Notes: generated by a model not told the origin, from the letters alone. DNA of 64,000 nucleotides from Trinickia caryophylli (GCF_034424545.1 NZ_CP139970.1:3472001-3536000); one strand, 5' to 3'. Positions 1 to 9,703 are shown, counted from the first letter of the stretch. Translations and numbers: made by a program.

Positions 1-195
1 TTGCGGACGCGGCTGTTCGAAGTGCGGCTGCGGCTGGGGTTGCGGACGCGGCTGTTCGAAGTGCGGCTGCGGCTGGGGTTGCGGACGCGGCTGTTCGAAA
101 TGCGGCTGCGGCTGGGGTTGCGGACGCGGCTGTTCGAAGTGCGGCTGCGGCTGGGGTTGCGGACGCGGCTGTTCGAAATGCGGTTGCGGCTGGGG
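1..195 (-). repeat. 39-bp in-frame tandem repeat, five copies at window edge
   Basis: Five consecutive 39-bp units start at 1, 40, 79, 118 and 157 and probably continue left of the window. Each encodes the 13 residues PQPQPHFEQPRPQ in the minus-strand protein. Units differ only at a synonymous His codon (CAC or CAT) and one Pro/Gln-codon base. Degenerate relatives continue to about 260. The very low divergence points to recent expansion or homogenisation, so copy number may vary between strains. Confidence 0.95.
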
Positions 196-2451
196 TTGCA
201 CGTGTGGCTGCTCGAAGCGGGGCTGAACCTGGGGCTGCTCGACGCGGGGGCCAGGCTGCTGCGGCATTGGCTCAGGGCGCGCTTTCGCTTGAGCCTGTAC
301 CCGGGGTTCCTCCGCGCGCGATTGCGGGATCTGTCCCATCTGCCGCGGGGCGACGCGTGACTCGCTGCCGCCTGGCCCCGCCGATTCGCGGTATCCGGGC
401 TGCGGCACGCGTGCCGTCGGTTGCATACCCGGTTGCGGTACGCGCTCTGCCTGAGGCTGCATGGGTGCCTGCGCCCGTGGGCCCTGCGCGGCACGGGTTG
501 GTGCCCCGTCCACACGGCCCGTCATTCCATGCGGTTGCTGCGCCATCGGCGTATGGGGTTGCGTCCACGCCGGCTGTGGGCGTGGTGCCGCCGCTGCGGG
601 GCCCGCACCGCCCATGGCGCCCGGCTCGCTGCGGGCAGCCGCCGGCGGTCGCGGCACGCCGTTGCCAGGCGTGCGCGTTTGAGCGCCGGGCAGTCCGCCA
701 CGGGGTGCCTGCGGCTCGCCGCCCGGATAGAAACTCCCCCGCCCGCCTTGCGCGCCGGGCTCCCCGGCTGTCTGCCGCTGGCCCGGCGCGACGACGGGCG
801 ATTGCCGCGCGACGACCCTTACGTTGCGTGCTGCTTCGGCATTGCCGGCGCGCGGCGCCATCTGGGCCGCAATGCCGGCCGGCGGGGTCATATGTGCCAC
901 GGGACGGCCGGCTCCCGGCACCTGCCCGCCCGTTTGCGCGAGGTGCTGAGCGAGCGGGTCGCGATAGACGGCCGGCACGCCCGGGGCATGGGTGGCGACT
1001 ACCGGCCGTTGTGCGAGCGGGCCGGGCGGACGATAGCCGGCCGGGCGCAAGCCCGGTCTGTAGCTCTCGCGCACAGGCGCGATGCCGGGCGCCCCCGGAT
1101 TGATGCGCGCGTTGTGCCACTGCGCCGGGTCCACCCGCTGGGCAAAGTGGGCAACCGGACGGCCCCGCACGAAGGCCGTGGCGGGCACGGCGGTCACGGC
1201 GCCCGGTGCGCGATAGTTCACATACGTGTTGTGGATGTTGTTGATGTTGACATTGGTCTGGTTGACGATGACTGTCTGATTCACGCGCTCGTAATAGCGC
1301 GGGCTCCATCCGCCATAGCTCGGACGCCAGGCTTCGCCTGGACCGAGCGGAAACCAGGCGACACCCGGTGAAGGTGCACCGCCGATCGTGAGCCCGACGC
1401 TCCAACTGAGCCCGCCCCCCGAGCCGCCCACGAAGGCGACGAGCGCGGGCGCGTAGACCGGCGGTGCACTGACGACGGGGCCGGGCACCCAGCACCAGGA
1501 CGAGCCGACATATGCCCAACGGCCATAGTGATAGGGCGCGAAGCCCCACGGCGCATCGTCGACCCAAGTCCATCCCCACGGTGGAATCCAGGCCCAGTGG
1601 CCGTTGTGATAGGGCGCCCACCCCACCGGCACCGCGCGCGGAATCCAAACGGCGCCGTACTGCGGATCGTCGCTCCAGGAGCCGTTCGCATCGAGATCTT
1701 CGTAACCCGGCATTTCGCGCGACACGTAGCGCGCGGAGACCGATCGCTCGGCTGCGGCATCGCGGCTCTCGGCCCATTGGTCGAACCCGTCGGGCGCGGG
1801 CACCTGATCGTTCGCCGCGACTTGCAGGCTCGTGCCGGAAAACGTAATCTGCTGTCCCGCTTCCAGCGGCATCTGCCCGTTGTCACCGTAGGCGGTCAGG
1901 GCCCCGCGTCGCACGGTCACTGTTGTCGAGCCGCCATCGGGCGAGACGTCGATGCGATAGTCGCCCGGCCGTGTGACCGCCAGCGCGGCGTTCGGTGTAT
2001 CGATCTCATACGATGAACCTGGCGCCAGGTCGTGCACGTGCGTCGAAAGCATGCCTTGCGTTACTTTCAACTGAGCGTTCGCATCGTCGAGATTCAGGAT
2101 GTCGAGGCTCGTCGAGGAGCCGAGACGTACCGCCGTCGAGCCGATATGAAGTTCGGAGCGGGCATTCGCGTCGTTCCAGAGCTGATCGCCCGTGGTCAGT
2201 GGCCGATTCACCGATGCGTACGACCAATCGCTTGCGCCGGCGGGCTCGGTCGTGACCGTCCCGGCCATGTAGTTGAGTCGCGCGACGCGGCCGGGGGGAT
2301 CGCCGCCCTGCGTAGCTGCGCGTGCGCCGAGCGGCGGTGCGCTTTGCGCGAGCGCGGGGCTTGGAGGCAGCACGAACGGCGCGCTCGCGGCGAGCACGCA
2401 GCTCGTCAGGCGGCGAAAGGTGACGAGGGGGGAAGTTGTCCGCTTTGTCAT
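1..2451 (-). CDS. Secreted FecR/DUF6600-like protein, C-terminus cut by window edge
   Basis: The frame is open from an ATG at 2451 to the left edge, so 817 codons are visible and the stop lies outside. Residues 1-35 look like a signal peptide with an ALA-Q cleavage site. Residues about 55-215 resemble a FecR-type beta domain. Residues about 255-325 are rich in Trp, Tyr and Gly (for example GHWAWIPPWGWTW), as in DUF6600 proteins. The rest is Pro/Gln-rich and ends in near-perfect 13-residue repeats. The protein is probably exported, and the low-complexity tail suggests an extended or envelope-associated region. No enzymatic motif is visible and no partner gene is evident. A shorter open frame of about 500 codons inside it on the same strand is a frame shadow. 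The family call is moderately firm; the function is unknown. Confidence 0.8.
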   Translation of the reverse strand, partial: MTKRTTSPLVTFRRLTSCVLAASAPFVLPPSPALAQSAPPLGARAATQGGDPPGRVARLNYMAGTVTTEPAGASDWSYASVNRPLTTGDQLWNDANARSELHIGSTAVRLGSSTSLDILNLDDANAQLKVTQGMLSTHVHDLAPGSSYEIDTPNAALAVTRPGDYRIDVSPDGGSTTVTVRRGALTAYGDNGQMPLEAGQQITFSGTSLQVAANDQVPAPDGFDQWAESRDAAAERSVSARYVSREMPGYEDLDANGSWSDDPQYGAVWIPRAVPVGWAPYHNGHWAWIPPWGWTWVDDAPWGFAPYHYGRWAYVGSSWCWVPGPVVSAPPVYAPALVAFVGGSGGGLSWSVGLTIGGAPSPGVAWFPLGPGEAWRPSYGGWSPRYYERVNQTVIVNQTNVNINNIHNTYVNYRAPGAVTAVPATAFVRGRPVAHFAQRVDPAQWHNARINPGAPGIAPVRESYRPGLRPAGYRPPGPLAQRPVVATHAPGVPAVYRDPLAQHLAQTGGQVPGAGRPVAHMTPPAGIAAQMAPRAGNAEAARNVRVVARQSPVVAPGQRQTAGEPGAQGGRGSFYPGGEPQAPRGGLPGAQTRTPGNGVPRPPAAARSEPGAMGGAGPAAAAPRPQPAWTQPHTPMAQQPHGMTGRVDGAPTRAAQGPRAQAPMQPQAERVPQPGMQPTARVPQPGYRESAGPGGSESRVAPRQMGQIPQSRAEEPRVQAQAKARPEPMPQQPGPRVEQPQVQPRFEQPHVQPQPQPHFEQPRPQPQPQPHFEQPRPQPQPQPHFEQPRPQPQPQPHFEQPRPQPQPQPHFEQPRPQ

Positions 2452-2587
2452 GATGATCTCGAGGCCGGATGGCAGTGACTCATCCGTGAGACCACTCTAG
2501 CGTCATTGCCTGTATCAAGGCTCTGTCTTTTGTAAGTCCGCGCGGCGCGGCTGTAACGAAAAATGTCAGCGATCGCCGCCTTGCGCG

Positions 2588-3307
2588 CTAGGGCGCGAGA
2601 ATCGCTTCGAAGCTGCGATGCCCCGCGGGCGTGATGCGCAGCACGCGCGGCCTGGTTGTCTGCTCCACGCAACCCTGCGCGCACCAGTGCTCGAAAAGCG
2701 CGGCGCCAAGTGCCCCGCCCAGATGCGCGCGCCGCTCGCTCCAGTCGAGGCAGGTACAGGCGAAGCGCCGCCGCCGCGCGCGCTGGCGGGCGAGGTCGAT
2801 GCCCCAGCGCGCGAAGACGTCGTTGCCCGCCTCGGTCGTCTCGATCTCGCCATCGTGTTCGGCGAGCCAGCCGCGTGCGACGAGCCGATCAAAGAGGCGC
2901 ACGGCGAGCTCGCCCGCCATGTGGTCATAGCAGGTCCGCGCGAAGCGCAGATCGAGCGGCACCGTACGCGCGGGCCGCAGCGCGGGCCGTGCCGGCGCGC
3001 TGGCCTGCGCGAGATGGGCGAGGGCTTCGATTGCGGTCGCGACCTCGGGCGTCGCAATCCGGTAGTAGCGGTGCCGCCCGCGCGCCTCGAGCGACAGCAG
3101 GCCGCCTTCGGTGAGGCGCGCGAGGTGCCCGCTCGCCGCCGACGGCGATAATCCCGCAATGACGGTGAGTTCGCCCGCGGGGCGTGCGCTGCCGTCCATC
3201 AGGGCCCATAGCATGGCTGCGCGCCCGGGATCGGCGAGCAGCGCGCCGATCCGCGAGAGCCCCGGGAAGTGGCTGGCGTCGCGTTCGTGGTCATGGGCGG
3301 GGGGCAT
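2588..3307 (-). CDS. ArsR/SmtB-type winged-helix transcriptional regulator
   Basis: The protein has 239 residues. Residues about 18-95 form a winged helix typical of ArsR repressors: a segment like LLADPGRAAMLWALMDG, then a recognition helix around GLSPSAASGHLARLTEGGLL, then a wing ending in RHRYYRI. The C-terminal half is a second domain found in longer ArsR-like regulators. It contains cysteines (CYDH, CTCLDW), but no standard metal-binding helix is evident, so the effector is unknown. The ATG is preceded by a CGGAG-type ribosome site. It stands alone, divergent from a tiny lipoprotein gene, and could control itself or that neighbour, though no operator was identified. Confidence 0.85.
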   Translation of the reverse strand: MPPAHDHERDASHFPGLSRIGALLADPGRAAMLWALMDGSARPAGELTVIAGLSPSAASGHLARLTEGGLLSLEARGRHRYYRIATPEVATAIEALAHLAQASAPARPALRPARTVPLDLRFARTCYDHMAGELAVRLFDRLVARGWLAEHDGEIETTEAGNDVFARWGIDLARQRARRRRFACTCLDWSERRAHLGGALGAALFEHWCAQGCVEQTTRPRVLRITPAGHRSFEAILAP

Positions 3308-3506
3308 GGCAATCTCCGGGCGGCGCGACGACTCGCTACATCGAGCGCCTCGAATCGATATGAACAGTCTTCAGTCTAATGGGTGGCGGCATTCGATGTT
3401 TCATCGCGAGGCGAAATATCGAATTCGCGCCTTTCTCGTGATGGAAACGGGAGCCGGCTGCCGCCGCGCTAGAATTCATCGGGAGCAAGAAGCCAGTGGG
3501 GGTTCG

Positions 3507-3644
3507 ATGAAAGCATGGATTGCGGCGCTCACGGTGGTTTGGGCGCTCGGCGCGTGTGCGCAAAGCGGCGCTTCGGGCAGCAGCCAGGGTGGAAGCATCA
3601 CGATGTACGGCACGATCGACACGGGCGTGACCATTCGGAAGTGA
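3507..3644 (+). CDS. Very small predicted lipoprotein
   Basis: This is a 45-residue protein. The start MKAWIAALTVVWALGAC is a lipoprotein signal with lipobox LGAC, leaving a mature chain of about 30 residues after the lipidated Cys16. That chain is Ser/Gly-rich and ends in MYGTIDTGVTIRK. I recall similar small lipoproteins in Burkholderia but know no function for them. The upstream ATG at 3111 opens a longer frame, but the lipobox fits only this start. It is divergent from the ArsR gene and about 110 bp before the thioesterase gene. Confidence 0.7.
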   Translation: MKAWIAALTVVWALGACAQSGASGSSQGGSITMYGTIDTGVTIRK

Positions 3645-3710
3645 ATGGGGCGACGGGGAGGGCTGGGCGGGCCGCGCGGGCGCATCCACCGCAGCCCAAT
3701 ATGGCGCCCG

Positions 3711-3716
3711 TATAAT
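3711..3716 (+). promoter_or_regulatory. Candidate -10 element for the thioesterase gene
   Basis: A perfect TATAAT lies about 43 bp before the thioesterase ATG in the spacer after the lipoprotein gene. No good -35 hexamer sits 16-18 bp upstream, so this is only a candidate. Confidence 0.35.
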
Positions 3717-3758
3717 CGCCACCTTTGCCGCCCGATTGGATGCTTGACCGGAGCCACG

Positions 3759-4262
3759 ATGACTACCCCGACTGCCCCGCTGGACCGTTCCGAAACCACC
3801 TTCCGCTTCCTGGCCGAACCCACCTCCGTCAACTTCGGCGGCAAGGTTCACGGGGGTGCGTTGATGAAATGGATCGACGAAACCGCCTATGCCTGCGCGG
3901 CGGTCTGGTCGGGCCGGTACTGCGTGACCGTGAGCGTGGGCAATATCCGGTTCCGGCGGCCGATTCTCGTTGGCAATCTCGTCGAGTTGCGCGCCCGGGT
4001 GGTGGCCACGGGCCGCACGAGCATGCATATCCACGTGACGGTGCACGCCGGGGACCCAAAGAGCGGCCAGTTGCGGCTCACGACCGATTGCCTCGTCGTC
4101 TTCGTCGCGGTGGACGAAAACGGAACGCCGATTCCCGTGCCGCCGTTCGTGCCGGCCACGGACGAGCAAAAGCGCGTGGCCAAATATGCGATGGACGTGA
4201 AAGCGGCCCTTGACGCGATCATCGAACTCAAGCCCGAAGAAATGGCGCAGGGCAAGATCTGA
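3759..4262 (+). CDS. Hotdog-fold acyl-CoA thioesterase (YciA/BACH type)
   Basis: The protein has 167 residues. The hotdog core begins at about residue 15 with the segment VNFGGKVHGGALMKWIDETAY, which carries the conserved Gly-Lys-Val-His-Gly-Gly pattern and the catalytic Asp/Glu region of YciA-type enzymes. A basic C-terminal helix follows. Such enzymes hydrolyse acyl-CoAs to free acid and CoA in the cytosol, usually as hexamers. An in-frame upstream ATG at 3645 exists, but homology begins at the MTTPTAP start. It is a single gene convergent with fumC. Confidence 0.88.
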   Translation: MTTPTAPLDRSETTFRFLAEPTSVNFGGKVHGGALMKWIDETAYACAAVWSGRYCVTVSVGNIRFRRPILVGNLVELRARVVATGRTSMHIHVTVHAGDPKSGQLRLTTDCLVVFVAVDENGTPIPVPPFVPATDEQKRVAKYAMDVKAALDAIIELKPEEMAQGKI

Positions 4263-4331
4263 GCGCGGCCTAGCGGCGGTGCCGCGGCGCCCGGCATTCG
4301 AGCGTCGCGCTCCTGCGTTTCGCAGCGCGGC

Positions 4332-5726
4332 TTAGCGGCGTCCGACCATCTGCTCCGGGCGCACCCATTCGTCGAACTGGGCCTCGCTGACGTAGCCGAG
4401 GGCGAGTGCCGCCGCTTTGAGCGTTGCCCCGTCCTTGTGCGCTTTCTTTGCAATCTGCGCGGCCTTGTCGTAGCCGATGTGCGGATTGAGCGCCGTCACC
4501 AGCATCAGCGATTCGTTGAGCAGCGCGTCGATGCGGGCGCGGTTCGGCTCGATGCCCACGGCACAATGATCGTTGAAGCTTTGGGCACCGTCCGCGAGCA
4601 GCCGGATCGATTGCAGCACGTTGTGCGCGATCATCGGGCGAAACACGTTCAGCTCGAAGTTGCCGCTCGCGCCGCCGACGTTGACGGCGACATCGTTGCC
4701 GAATACCTGGCAGCAGAGCATCGTCACGGCTTCCGATTGCGTCGGATTGACCTTGCCCGGCATGATGGAGCTGCCCGGCTCGTTTTCGGGAATCGCAATT
4801 TCGCCGAGGCCGCAGCGGGGGCCGCTTGCGAGCCAGCGCACGTCGTTGGCGATCTTCATGAGGCTCGCCGCGACGGTCTTTAACGCGCCGTGCGCGAAGA
4901 CGAGCGCATCGGCTGCGGCCATCACTTCGAATTTGTTGGCCGCGCTCACGAACGGCAGTCCGGTCAGACGTCCGATGGCGGCGGCCACGCGCGTGGCGAA
5001 TTCAGGGTGCGCGTTCAGGCCGGTACCCACGGCCGTGCCGCCTTGGGCAAGTTCGTACAGATGCGGCAGCGTCGCTTGTACGTGCGCTACGCAGTGTTCG
5101 AGCTGCGCGACGTAGCCGGAGAATTCCTGGCCGAGCGTGAGCGGCGTGGCGTCCTGCAGATGCGTGCGGCCGATTTTCACGATATCGGCGAACGCGCGGG
5201 CCTTCGTGTCGAGCGTTGCGCGCAGCGTCGCGAGCGCGGGCAACAGGTGCTTTACGATTCCCTGAGCGGCGGCCACGTGCATGGCGGTTGGGAACACATC
5301 GTTGGACGACTGTCCGCGGTTCACGTCGTCGTTCGGATGGATCTTGCGTGCTTCACCGCGCTCGCCGCCAAGGATCTCGCTCGCACGATTGGCGATGACC
5401 TCGTTCAGGTTCATGTTCGTTTGCGTGCCGGAGCCCGTTTGCCATACCGCAAGCGGGAATTCCCCCGCATGCCGGCCTGCGATCACTTCGTCGGCGGCCT
5501 GCATGATGGCACGCGCCTTGTCTTCGGCAAGGACGCCGAGCTCGAGGTTGACCTCGGCAGCGGCGCGTTTGACGATCGCAAGCGATGTAATCAGTTCGGG
5601 CGACTGCTTCTCGGTCGAAATCCTGAAATTCTCGAGCGAGCGCTGTGTTTGCGTCCCCCACAGGCGCGCATTCGGGACGGCGATCTCGCCGAACGTATCG
5701 CGTTCCATGCGAACGTCTTCGGTCAT
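4332..5726 (-). CDS. fumC: Class II fumarate hydratase
   Basis: The protein has 464 residues, the usual length of FumC. It interconverts fumarate and L-malate in the TCA cycle as a cytosolic homotetramer that needs no Fe-S cluster. Visible signatures are [14 protein letters not shown] near residue 97, [13 protein letters not shown] near 138, the catalytic His in [10 protein letters not shown] near 189, and the mobile catalytic loop [13 protein letters not shown] at 318-330. The frame opens further upstream, but homology starts at [10 protein letters not shown], so the ATG at 5726 was chosen. It reads the same way as the downstream-numbered phospholipase gene, 71 bp away. Confidence 0.97.
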   Translation of the reverse strand: MTEDVRMERDTFGEIAVPNARLWGTQTQRSLENFRISTEKQSPELITSLAIVKRAAAEVNLELGVLAEDKARAIMQAADEVIAGRHAGEFPLAVWQTGSGTQTNMNLNEVIANRASEILGGERGEARKIHPNDDVNRGQSSNDVFPTAMHVAAAQGIVKHLLPALATLRATLDTKARAFADIVKIGRTHLQDATPLTLGQEFSGYVAQLEHCVAHVQATLPHLYELAQGGTAVGTGLNAHPEFATRVAAAIGRLTGLPFVSAANKFEVMAAADALVFAHGALKTVAASLMKIANDVRWLASGPRCGLGEIAIPENEPGSSIMPGKVNPTQSEAVTMLCCQVFGNDVAVNVGGASGNFELNVFRPMIAHNVLQSIRLLADGAQSFNDHCAVGIEPNRARIDALLNESLMLVTALNPHIGYDKAAQIAKKAHKDGATLKAAALALGYVSEAQFDEWVRPEQMVGRR

Positions 5727-5797
5727 GTCTGGCTCCGGGTTGATGGCGATTGATGTGGAAAGATTACGCCTGAGCGAGCTGCGGTGCCTGCAACCGC

Positions 5798-7447
5798 TCA
5801 AAGCTGCGAGTCGATCGGCAGCAGACGGAAGAACCCGGTCAGCAAGTTGCGCACGAAGCCGGCCTCCGGATCCAGCGACCACGTGCGCCGATACGAAACG
5901 CTGCCGTTGTGCTCGTCGCCGCTCCACTCGAGACCCGAGACGGGCGCACCCAGCGCGCGCAGCCGCGCGTTCTCCTCGGGCGTCGCGAGCGTGACGCGAT
6001 AGCTCACATCGGGGGACGTGGCCCGCACGATGAGCGATGCGACCTGGTTCGCGAGTTGTTCGCTGTCGATGAAGAGCGCAAGTTCGGTATTGAGATGCGC
6101 GGAGCGCGGATCGAAGTTCATCGAGCCGATCACGAGCTTGCGGCGATCGATCACGTATGCTTTCGCGTGCAGGCTCGAGCGCGAGTTGGACCCTGCAAAA
6201 AAGCGTGAGCGCTCGCGCTGCAACGGCTGGAATTCATAAAGTTCCACGCCGTTTTCGAGCAGCGGGATGCGATAGGGGTTGTAGCCTGCCTGAACGGCCA
6301 CGGCGTCGGTCGATGCCATCGAGTTCGTGACGACGATCACGCGCACGCCGCGATGAGTCAATGTGCCGAGCAGGCGTACCCCCGCGTCGTGCGGAACGAA
6401 GTAGGGCGAGAGAATGAGCACTTCGTGCCGCGCATCGCCGAGCAGTTGAGCGAGACGCTGCATTGGCGGGCTGCGGTAAGTGCCGTCGAGATCGGTCACC
6501 TTGCGTGGCGAGTCGACGAGGAATTGGGCGGGTGCCCAGACCAGGCCGAGACCATGTTGGGCAATCCGCGCCGCGAGCGGCGCGGTGGTAAGCGGCCTCG
6601 CGCCGACCGCCTGCGCCTCCGTGCGCCAGTGCGTGCGTAGCGCGTCGCGCGCCGAGCGCAGATCTTCCGTTGCATAGCTGCCCTTGTCGAGCGCGGCAAC
6701 GGGGTAGGCGAGGGCGCTGTTCCAAAACTGATCGAAGCTGGCCGAAGCCTTGGCCACGATCGGCCCGGCGGCGAGTACGTCAAGATCGCGAAACTGAAGC
6801 TTCGGGCTGGCGCTGAAGTATTCGTCGCCGAGATTTCGGCCGCCGACGATCGCCACGGCACCGTCCGCGATCATCGCCTTGTTGTGCATGCGGCGGGTGA
6901 ATCGGTCGATGCGCGTGAAGAGGTCTTCGGTACGCGCGAATACGCTGTCGTGCGCGCTGCCGAACGGGTTGAACACGCGCACTTCAATGCGCGCGTGGGT
7001 GGCGAGCGCCGCCATGAGGCGTTTGCTGTCCTTGAAATTCAGATCGTCGACGAGCATGCGCACGCGCACCCCGCGGTCGGCCGCGTAGAGCGCGGCCGCG
7101 AGCAGCAGCCGTCCCGTCGTATCCTCGGAAGCAATGTAGTACTGCAAGTCGAGCGTTTGCGTAGCGGCCCGCGCGACAGCGATGCGCATCTGCAGGGCGT
7201 CGGTGCCATCGGTAAGCAGACGAAAGCCCGATTGACCGGGATGGGCTGCTTCGAGGGGCGTCAGAGCCTTGCCGAGCGGGGTGGCATCAGGATCAGCGAG
7301 CGCATGCGTGACAGGGCGCTCGAGCGACGTGGCGGGCGGCAGCGTCGTGCAGGCCGCACCCAGCGCGACGGCCGCCGCGAGCAGTAGCCACGCGGCGAAA
7401 CGTAGGGACACATGGGCGTTTGAGCTTGACCGCATGAACTCGAACAC
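5798..7447 (-). CDS. Phospholipase D-family lipoprotein, cardiolipin synthase-like (ClsC type)
   Basis: The protein has 549 residues. The N-terminus is a lipoprotein signal with lipobox GAAC near residue 33, so it is probably membrane-anchored in the periplasm. Two HKD motifs mark the phospholipase D superfamily: [18 protein letters not shown] in the first half and [20 protein letters not shown] in the second. The length and lipobox fit the ClsC-like group, which transfers phosphatidyl groups to make cardiolipin, but substrate cannot be read from sequence. The start is a GTG preceded by GGAGAGG at good spacing; an in-frame ATG four codons later (7435) is the alternative. Confidence 0.87.
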   Translation of the reverse strand: MFEFMRSSSNAHVSLRFAAWLLLAAAVALGAACTTLPPATSLERPVTHALADPDATPLGKALTPLEAAHPGQSGFRLLTDGTDALQMRIAVARAATQTLDLQYYIASEDTTGRLLLAAALYAADRGVRVRMLVDDLNFKDSKRLMAALATHARIEVRVFNPFGSAHDSVFARTEDLFTRIDRFTRRMHNKAMIADGAVAIVGGRNLGDEYFSASPKLQFRDLDVLAAGPIVAKASASFDQFWNSALAYPVAALDKGSYATEDLRSARDALRTHWRTEAQAVGARPLTTAPLAARIAQHGLGLVWAPAQFLVDSPRKVTDLDGTYRSPPMQRLAQLLGDARHEVLILSPYFVPHDAGVRLLGTLTHRGVRVIVVTNSMASTDAVAVQAGYNPYRIPLLENGVELYEFQPLQRERSRFFAGSNSRSSLHAKAYVIDRRKLVIGSMNFDPRSAHLNTELALFIDSEQLANQVASLIVRATSPDVSYRVTLATPEENARLRALGAPVSGLEWSGDEHNGSVSYRRTWSLDPEAGFVRNLLTGFFRLLPIDSQL

Positions 7448-7762
7448 GGCGGACCTCTCCAGGCGATGAACGTTATCGTGCGGGCATCCGGTGCCGGTTG
7501 CTCCGGCACGAAATACATTCTAGGGCCAGTTGCAGCTGGTGGGTGGCCGGCGCGAGCCTGCATCGAGCGCGAGCGGACTGCGCCTCGGCGGCTTGCGTGC
7601 CGTCTGCCATCCGAGAGGCAAGGACGGGGCCAGACGGCCAGCGGCCTGCCATCGGTCCGCAAACCAATGGTCAGCAGGTGTCGGCCGGGGGCGGGCGGGT
7701 CAACGGGCCGATTCGTCAGACGAGCGGATTTGCACCGCGCCCGGCATGGGGTCGCGCGCGGC
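7448..7762. other. Intergenic region between the phospholipase and MATE genes
   Basis: These 315 bp lie upstream of the phospholipase D gene and downstream of the MATE gene, both on the minus strand. Frames open across the region on both strands, but none has a credible start, ribosome site or recognisable protein. No strong hairpin or promoter was recognised. Confidence 0.5.
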
Positions 7763-9142
7763 TCACTTGCGGTGTGGCCGGGTCATGCGCTCGAAGCGCA
7801 GTGTCAGCAGGAGCGCAACACTCGACAGTCCGGCGGCAAGCCCCCACCAGAGTCCTCGCGCGCCCAGATCCGCGTGGAACGCGAGCAGGTAGCCCGTGGG
7901 AAATCCGACACCCCAGTAGCCGAACGCGGCAGCCACCATCGGGATGCGTGTGTCTTTGAGCCCGCGCAGGCAACCGGCGCCGATCACCTGCATGCCGTCG
8001 ACGATCTGATAAACCGCGGCGATGCCGAGCAGCGCGGTGGCGATCGCGACGGTCTGTGCATTGACCGGGTCATGGAGGTTCAGATACAGCCCGACGATGG
8101 CATGCGGCGCGATGATGAGCAGCAGCCCCGAGAGCGACATGAACGCGATGCCGAGGCCGAGCGCGACGAAGCCGGCATGGCGCGCCGCGAGCGGATGTCC
8201 GGCTCCGATCCAATAACCGACCCGCACATTGGCAGCTTGCCCGATCGCGAGCGGCACCATGAAGAGGACGGACGTGACGTTCAGTGCGATCTGGTTCGCG
8301 GCCAGATGTGTTTCGCCGAAGAGGCCTGCCATGAGACCGGTAGCCAGAAAGAGCGCGGACTCGACGCCGAACGTGATGGCCACAGGCCAGCCGATGCCGA
8401 AGAGCTCGCTCATCAGCGGGACGTTGGGCCGGGCCGCCGCGACGAAATGGCGATAGCGCGGGCGGCCATGCAGCAGCGCGACGAGGGCGATTGCCGTCAG
8501 CCAGATCGTCACCGTGGTGGCAGTGGCCGAGCCGAGCAGGCCAAGCCGGGGCAGGCCGTAAGCGCCGTGAATGAGACCATAATTGAGCACTGCGTTGACG
8601 CCAACGCTCGCGACCGAAATCCACAAGAGGCGCTTGGCTGCGCCGATCGCCGGCAGGAATGCGCGCATCATGCCGACGCCGATGAGACTGCCGAGCGATG
8701 CCCAGCGCAGCACGGCCGTGTAGGCGCCGACATCGCGCGCGAGCGCCGCGGGTTCGCCGAACAGGAGCAGGATCGGCTCCGTGAATGAAAGTACGGCGAA
8801 TGCGGGCACGGTGAGCAGCACCGACAGCACCAGGCCGCTCCAATAGATCGGCGGCACGCGATGCTCGGCCTTGGAGCCGCGCGCATTGGCCACGGTCACG
8901 CTGACGGAACTCAGCACGCCTTGCAACAGCGTGACGGCGAAAAAAAAGATATTCGATCCGAGGCCGCCGGCTGCGATCGCGCCTGCTCCGAGTGCGCCGA
9001 GCAGGATCGTATCGGTCACGCCCATGGCCATTTGCGAGAGTTGGGCGATAGCGAGCGGCGCGGCGAGCCGGGCTGTTTCGGCTGCGTGAGTGGAAAGCTT
9101 CGGCGGCGCGGCCGCCGCATGCGAGAGACCGGATTGCGACAT
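7763..9142 (-). CDS. MATE-family multidrug/sodium antiporter (NorM type)
   Basis: The protein has 459 residues with about twelve hydrophobic helices in two related halves. The opening LAAPLAIAQLSQMAMGVTDTILLG is the classic MATE helix 1, and the matching start of the second half is LFGIGWPVAITFGVESALF. Family members export cationic drugs and metabolites against sodium or proton gradients at the inner membrane. The frame extends to a TTG at 9190, but the ATG at 9142 gives a normal N-terminus. Neither start has a strong ribosome site. The substrate is unknown. Confidence 0.92.
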   Translation of the reverse strand: MSQSGLSHAAAAPPKLSTHAAETARLAAPLAIAQLSQMAMGVTDTILLGALGAGAIAAGGLGSNIFFFAVTLLQGVLSSVSVTVANARGSKAEHRVPPIYWSGLVLSVLLTVPAFAVLSFTEPILLLFGEPAALARDVGAYTAVLRWASLGSLIGVGMMRAFLPAIGAAKRLLWISVASVGVNAVLNYGLIHGAYGLPRLGLLGSATATTVTIWLTAIALVALLHGRPRYRHFVAAARPNVPLMSELFGIGWPVAITFGVESALFLATGLMAGLFGETHLAANQIALNVTSVLFMVPLAIGQAANVRVGYWIGAGHPLAARHAGFVALGLGIAFMSLSGLLLIIAPHAIVGLYLNLHDPVNAQTVAIATALLGIAAVYQIVDGMQVIGAGCLRGLKDTRIPMVAAAFGYWGVGFPTGYLLAFHADLGARGLWWGLAAGLSSVALLLTLRFERMTRPHRK

Positions 9143-9185
9143 GGCTTGAACGGGAGCGATAGTGCGACGGCGGCCCGTGCTATGT

Positions 9186-9212
9186 GCCAACGGGGCATCG
9201 ATCGGAGTTGGC
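9186..9212. repeat. 27-bp dispersed repeat, copy A
   Basis: The sequence begins GCCAACGGGGCATCGATCGG and ends AGTTGGC. It matches 27031-27057 inside rne at 26 of 27 positions, in the same orientation. The outer six bases form an inverted repeat (GCCAAC/GTTGGC). It lies about 44 bp upstream of the MATE start. Its role is unknown. Confidence 0.85.
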
Positions 9213-9283
9213 GCTACGAGCGCTGTACCTGGATCTCCGCCACGCCGGGGCCGCGCATTTGTCGGAAAATAAAGAGCTTATTG

Positions 9284-9302
9284 CGACAGCGTCCGGCTGT
9301 CG
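9284..9302 (-). terminator. Possible hairpin downstream of the S4-domain gene
   Basis: Seven-base arms CGACAGC/GCTGTCG flank a five-base loop, about 97 bp after the S4 gene on the minus strand. An A/T-rich stretch follows, but there is no clean U-run, so a terminator role is uncertain. Confidence 0.3.
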
Positions 9303-9398
9303 ATGGGCACGGCCGGGTACCGGACGCGCGGCCGTGTATCGAGGCGACGATATAAAGCGGGGTGCCCTGCTCGCGCTGCCACCTCGAGCGAGCGCGCG

Positions 9399-9620
9399 TC
9401 AGGCCGGCTCGTGTATGGCGATGCGCGTGTCTCCGAGCAGGACGACCTGCCCCGCGCGGATCTTGCAGGTCTTGCGCAGCTCGACGCGACCGTCCACACG
9501 CACCGCCCCTGACGCGACGAGCGCTTTGGCTGAGCCGCCGCTATCGGCGAGCCCCGAGAGCTTGAGCAGATTATGCAGTTCGACGTACTCGCCGGTGAGC
9601 GTGAAATCGAGATTGGCCAT
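9399..9620 (-). CDS. Small S4-domain RNA-binding protein (YbcJ-like)
   Basis: The protein has 73 residues and is nearly all one S4 domain. The core segment runs from YVELHNLLKLSGLADSGG through AVRVDGRVELRKTCKIRAGQVV. Free-standing YbcJ-type S4 proteins bind RNA, probably ribosomal, but their role is poorly defined. Start MANLDFTLTG matches family length, so the longer open frame upstream was not used. The gene is divergent from the helicase gene, with about 160 bp between them. Confidence 0.85.
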   Translation of the reverse strand: MANLDFTLTGEYVELHNLLKLSGLADSGGSAKALVASGAVRVDGRVELRKTCKIRAGQVVLLGDTRIAIHEPA

Positions 9621-9703
9621 CGAATGAGACGTCGGTAACGCGGGGGCGGGCAGGCATCATAAGCCAAAGGTGCCCGTCTCGGGAATAGGACGCGCCAATT
9701 TGC

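Noticed and set aside
1..195. CRISPR-like array at the left edge
   Set aside because: The 39-bp units are directly adjacent with no spacers and stay in frame in a protein, so they are coding tandem repeats.
272..2016. Several 100-500-codon frames on both strands over the left-edge gene
   Set aside because: They are shadows of the long minus-strand frame that has a signal peptide and repeats. Their composition is Arg/Ala/Pro-rich with no domain.
7466..8788. A 440-codon plus-strand frame opposite the MATE gene
   Set aside because: It is a highly charged antisense shadow; the minus strand encodes a clear twelve-helix transporter.
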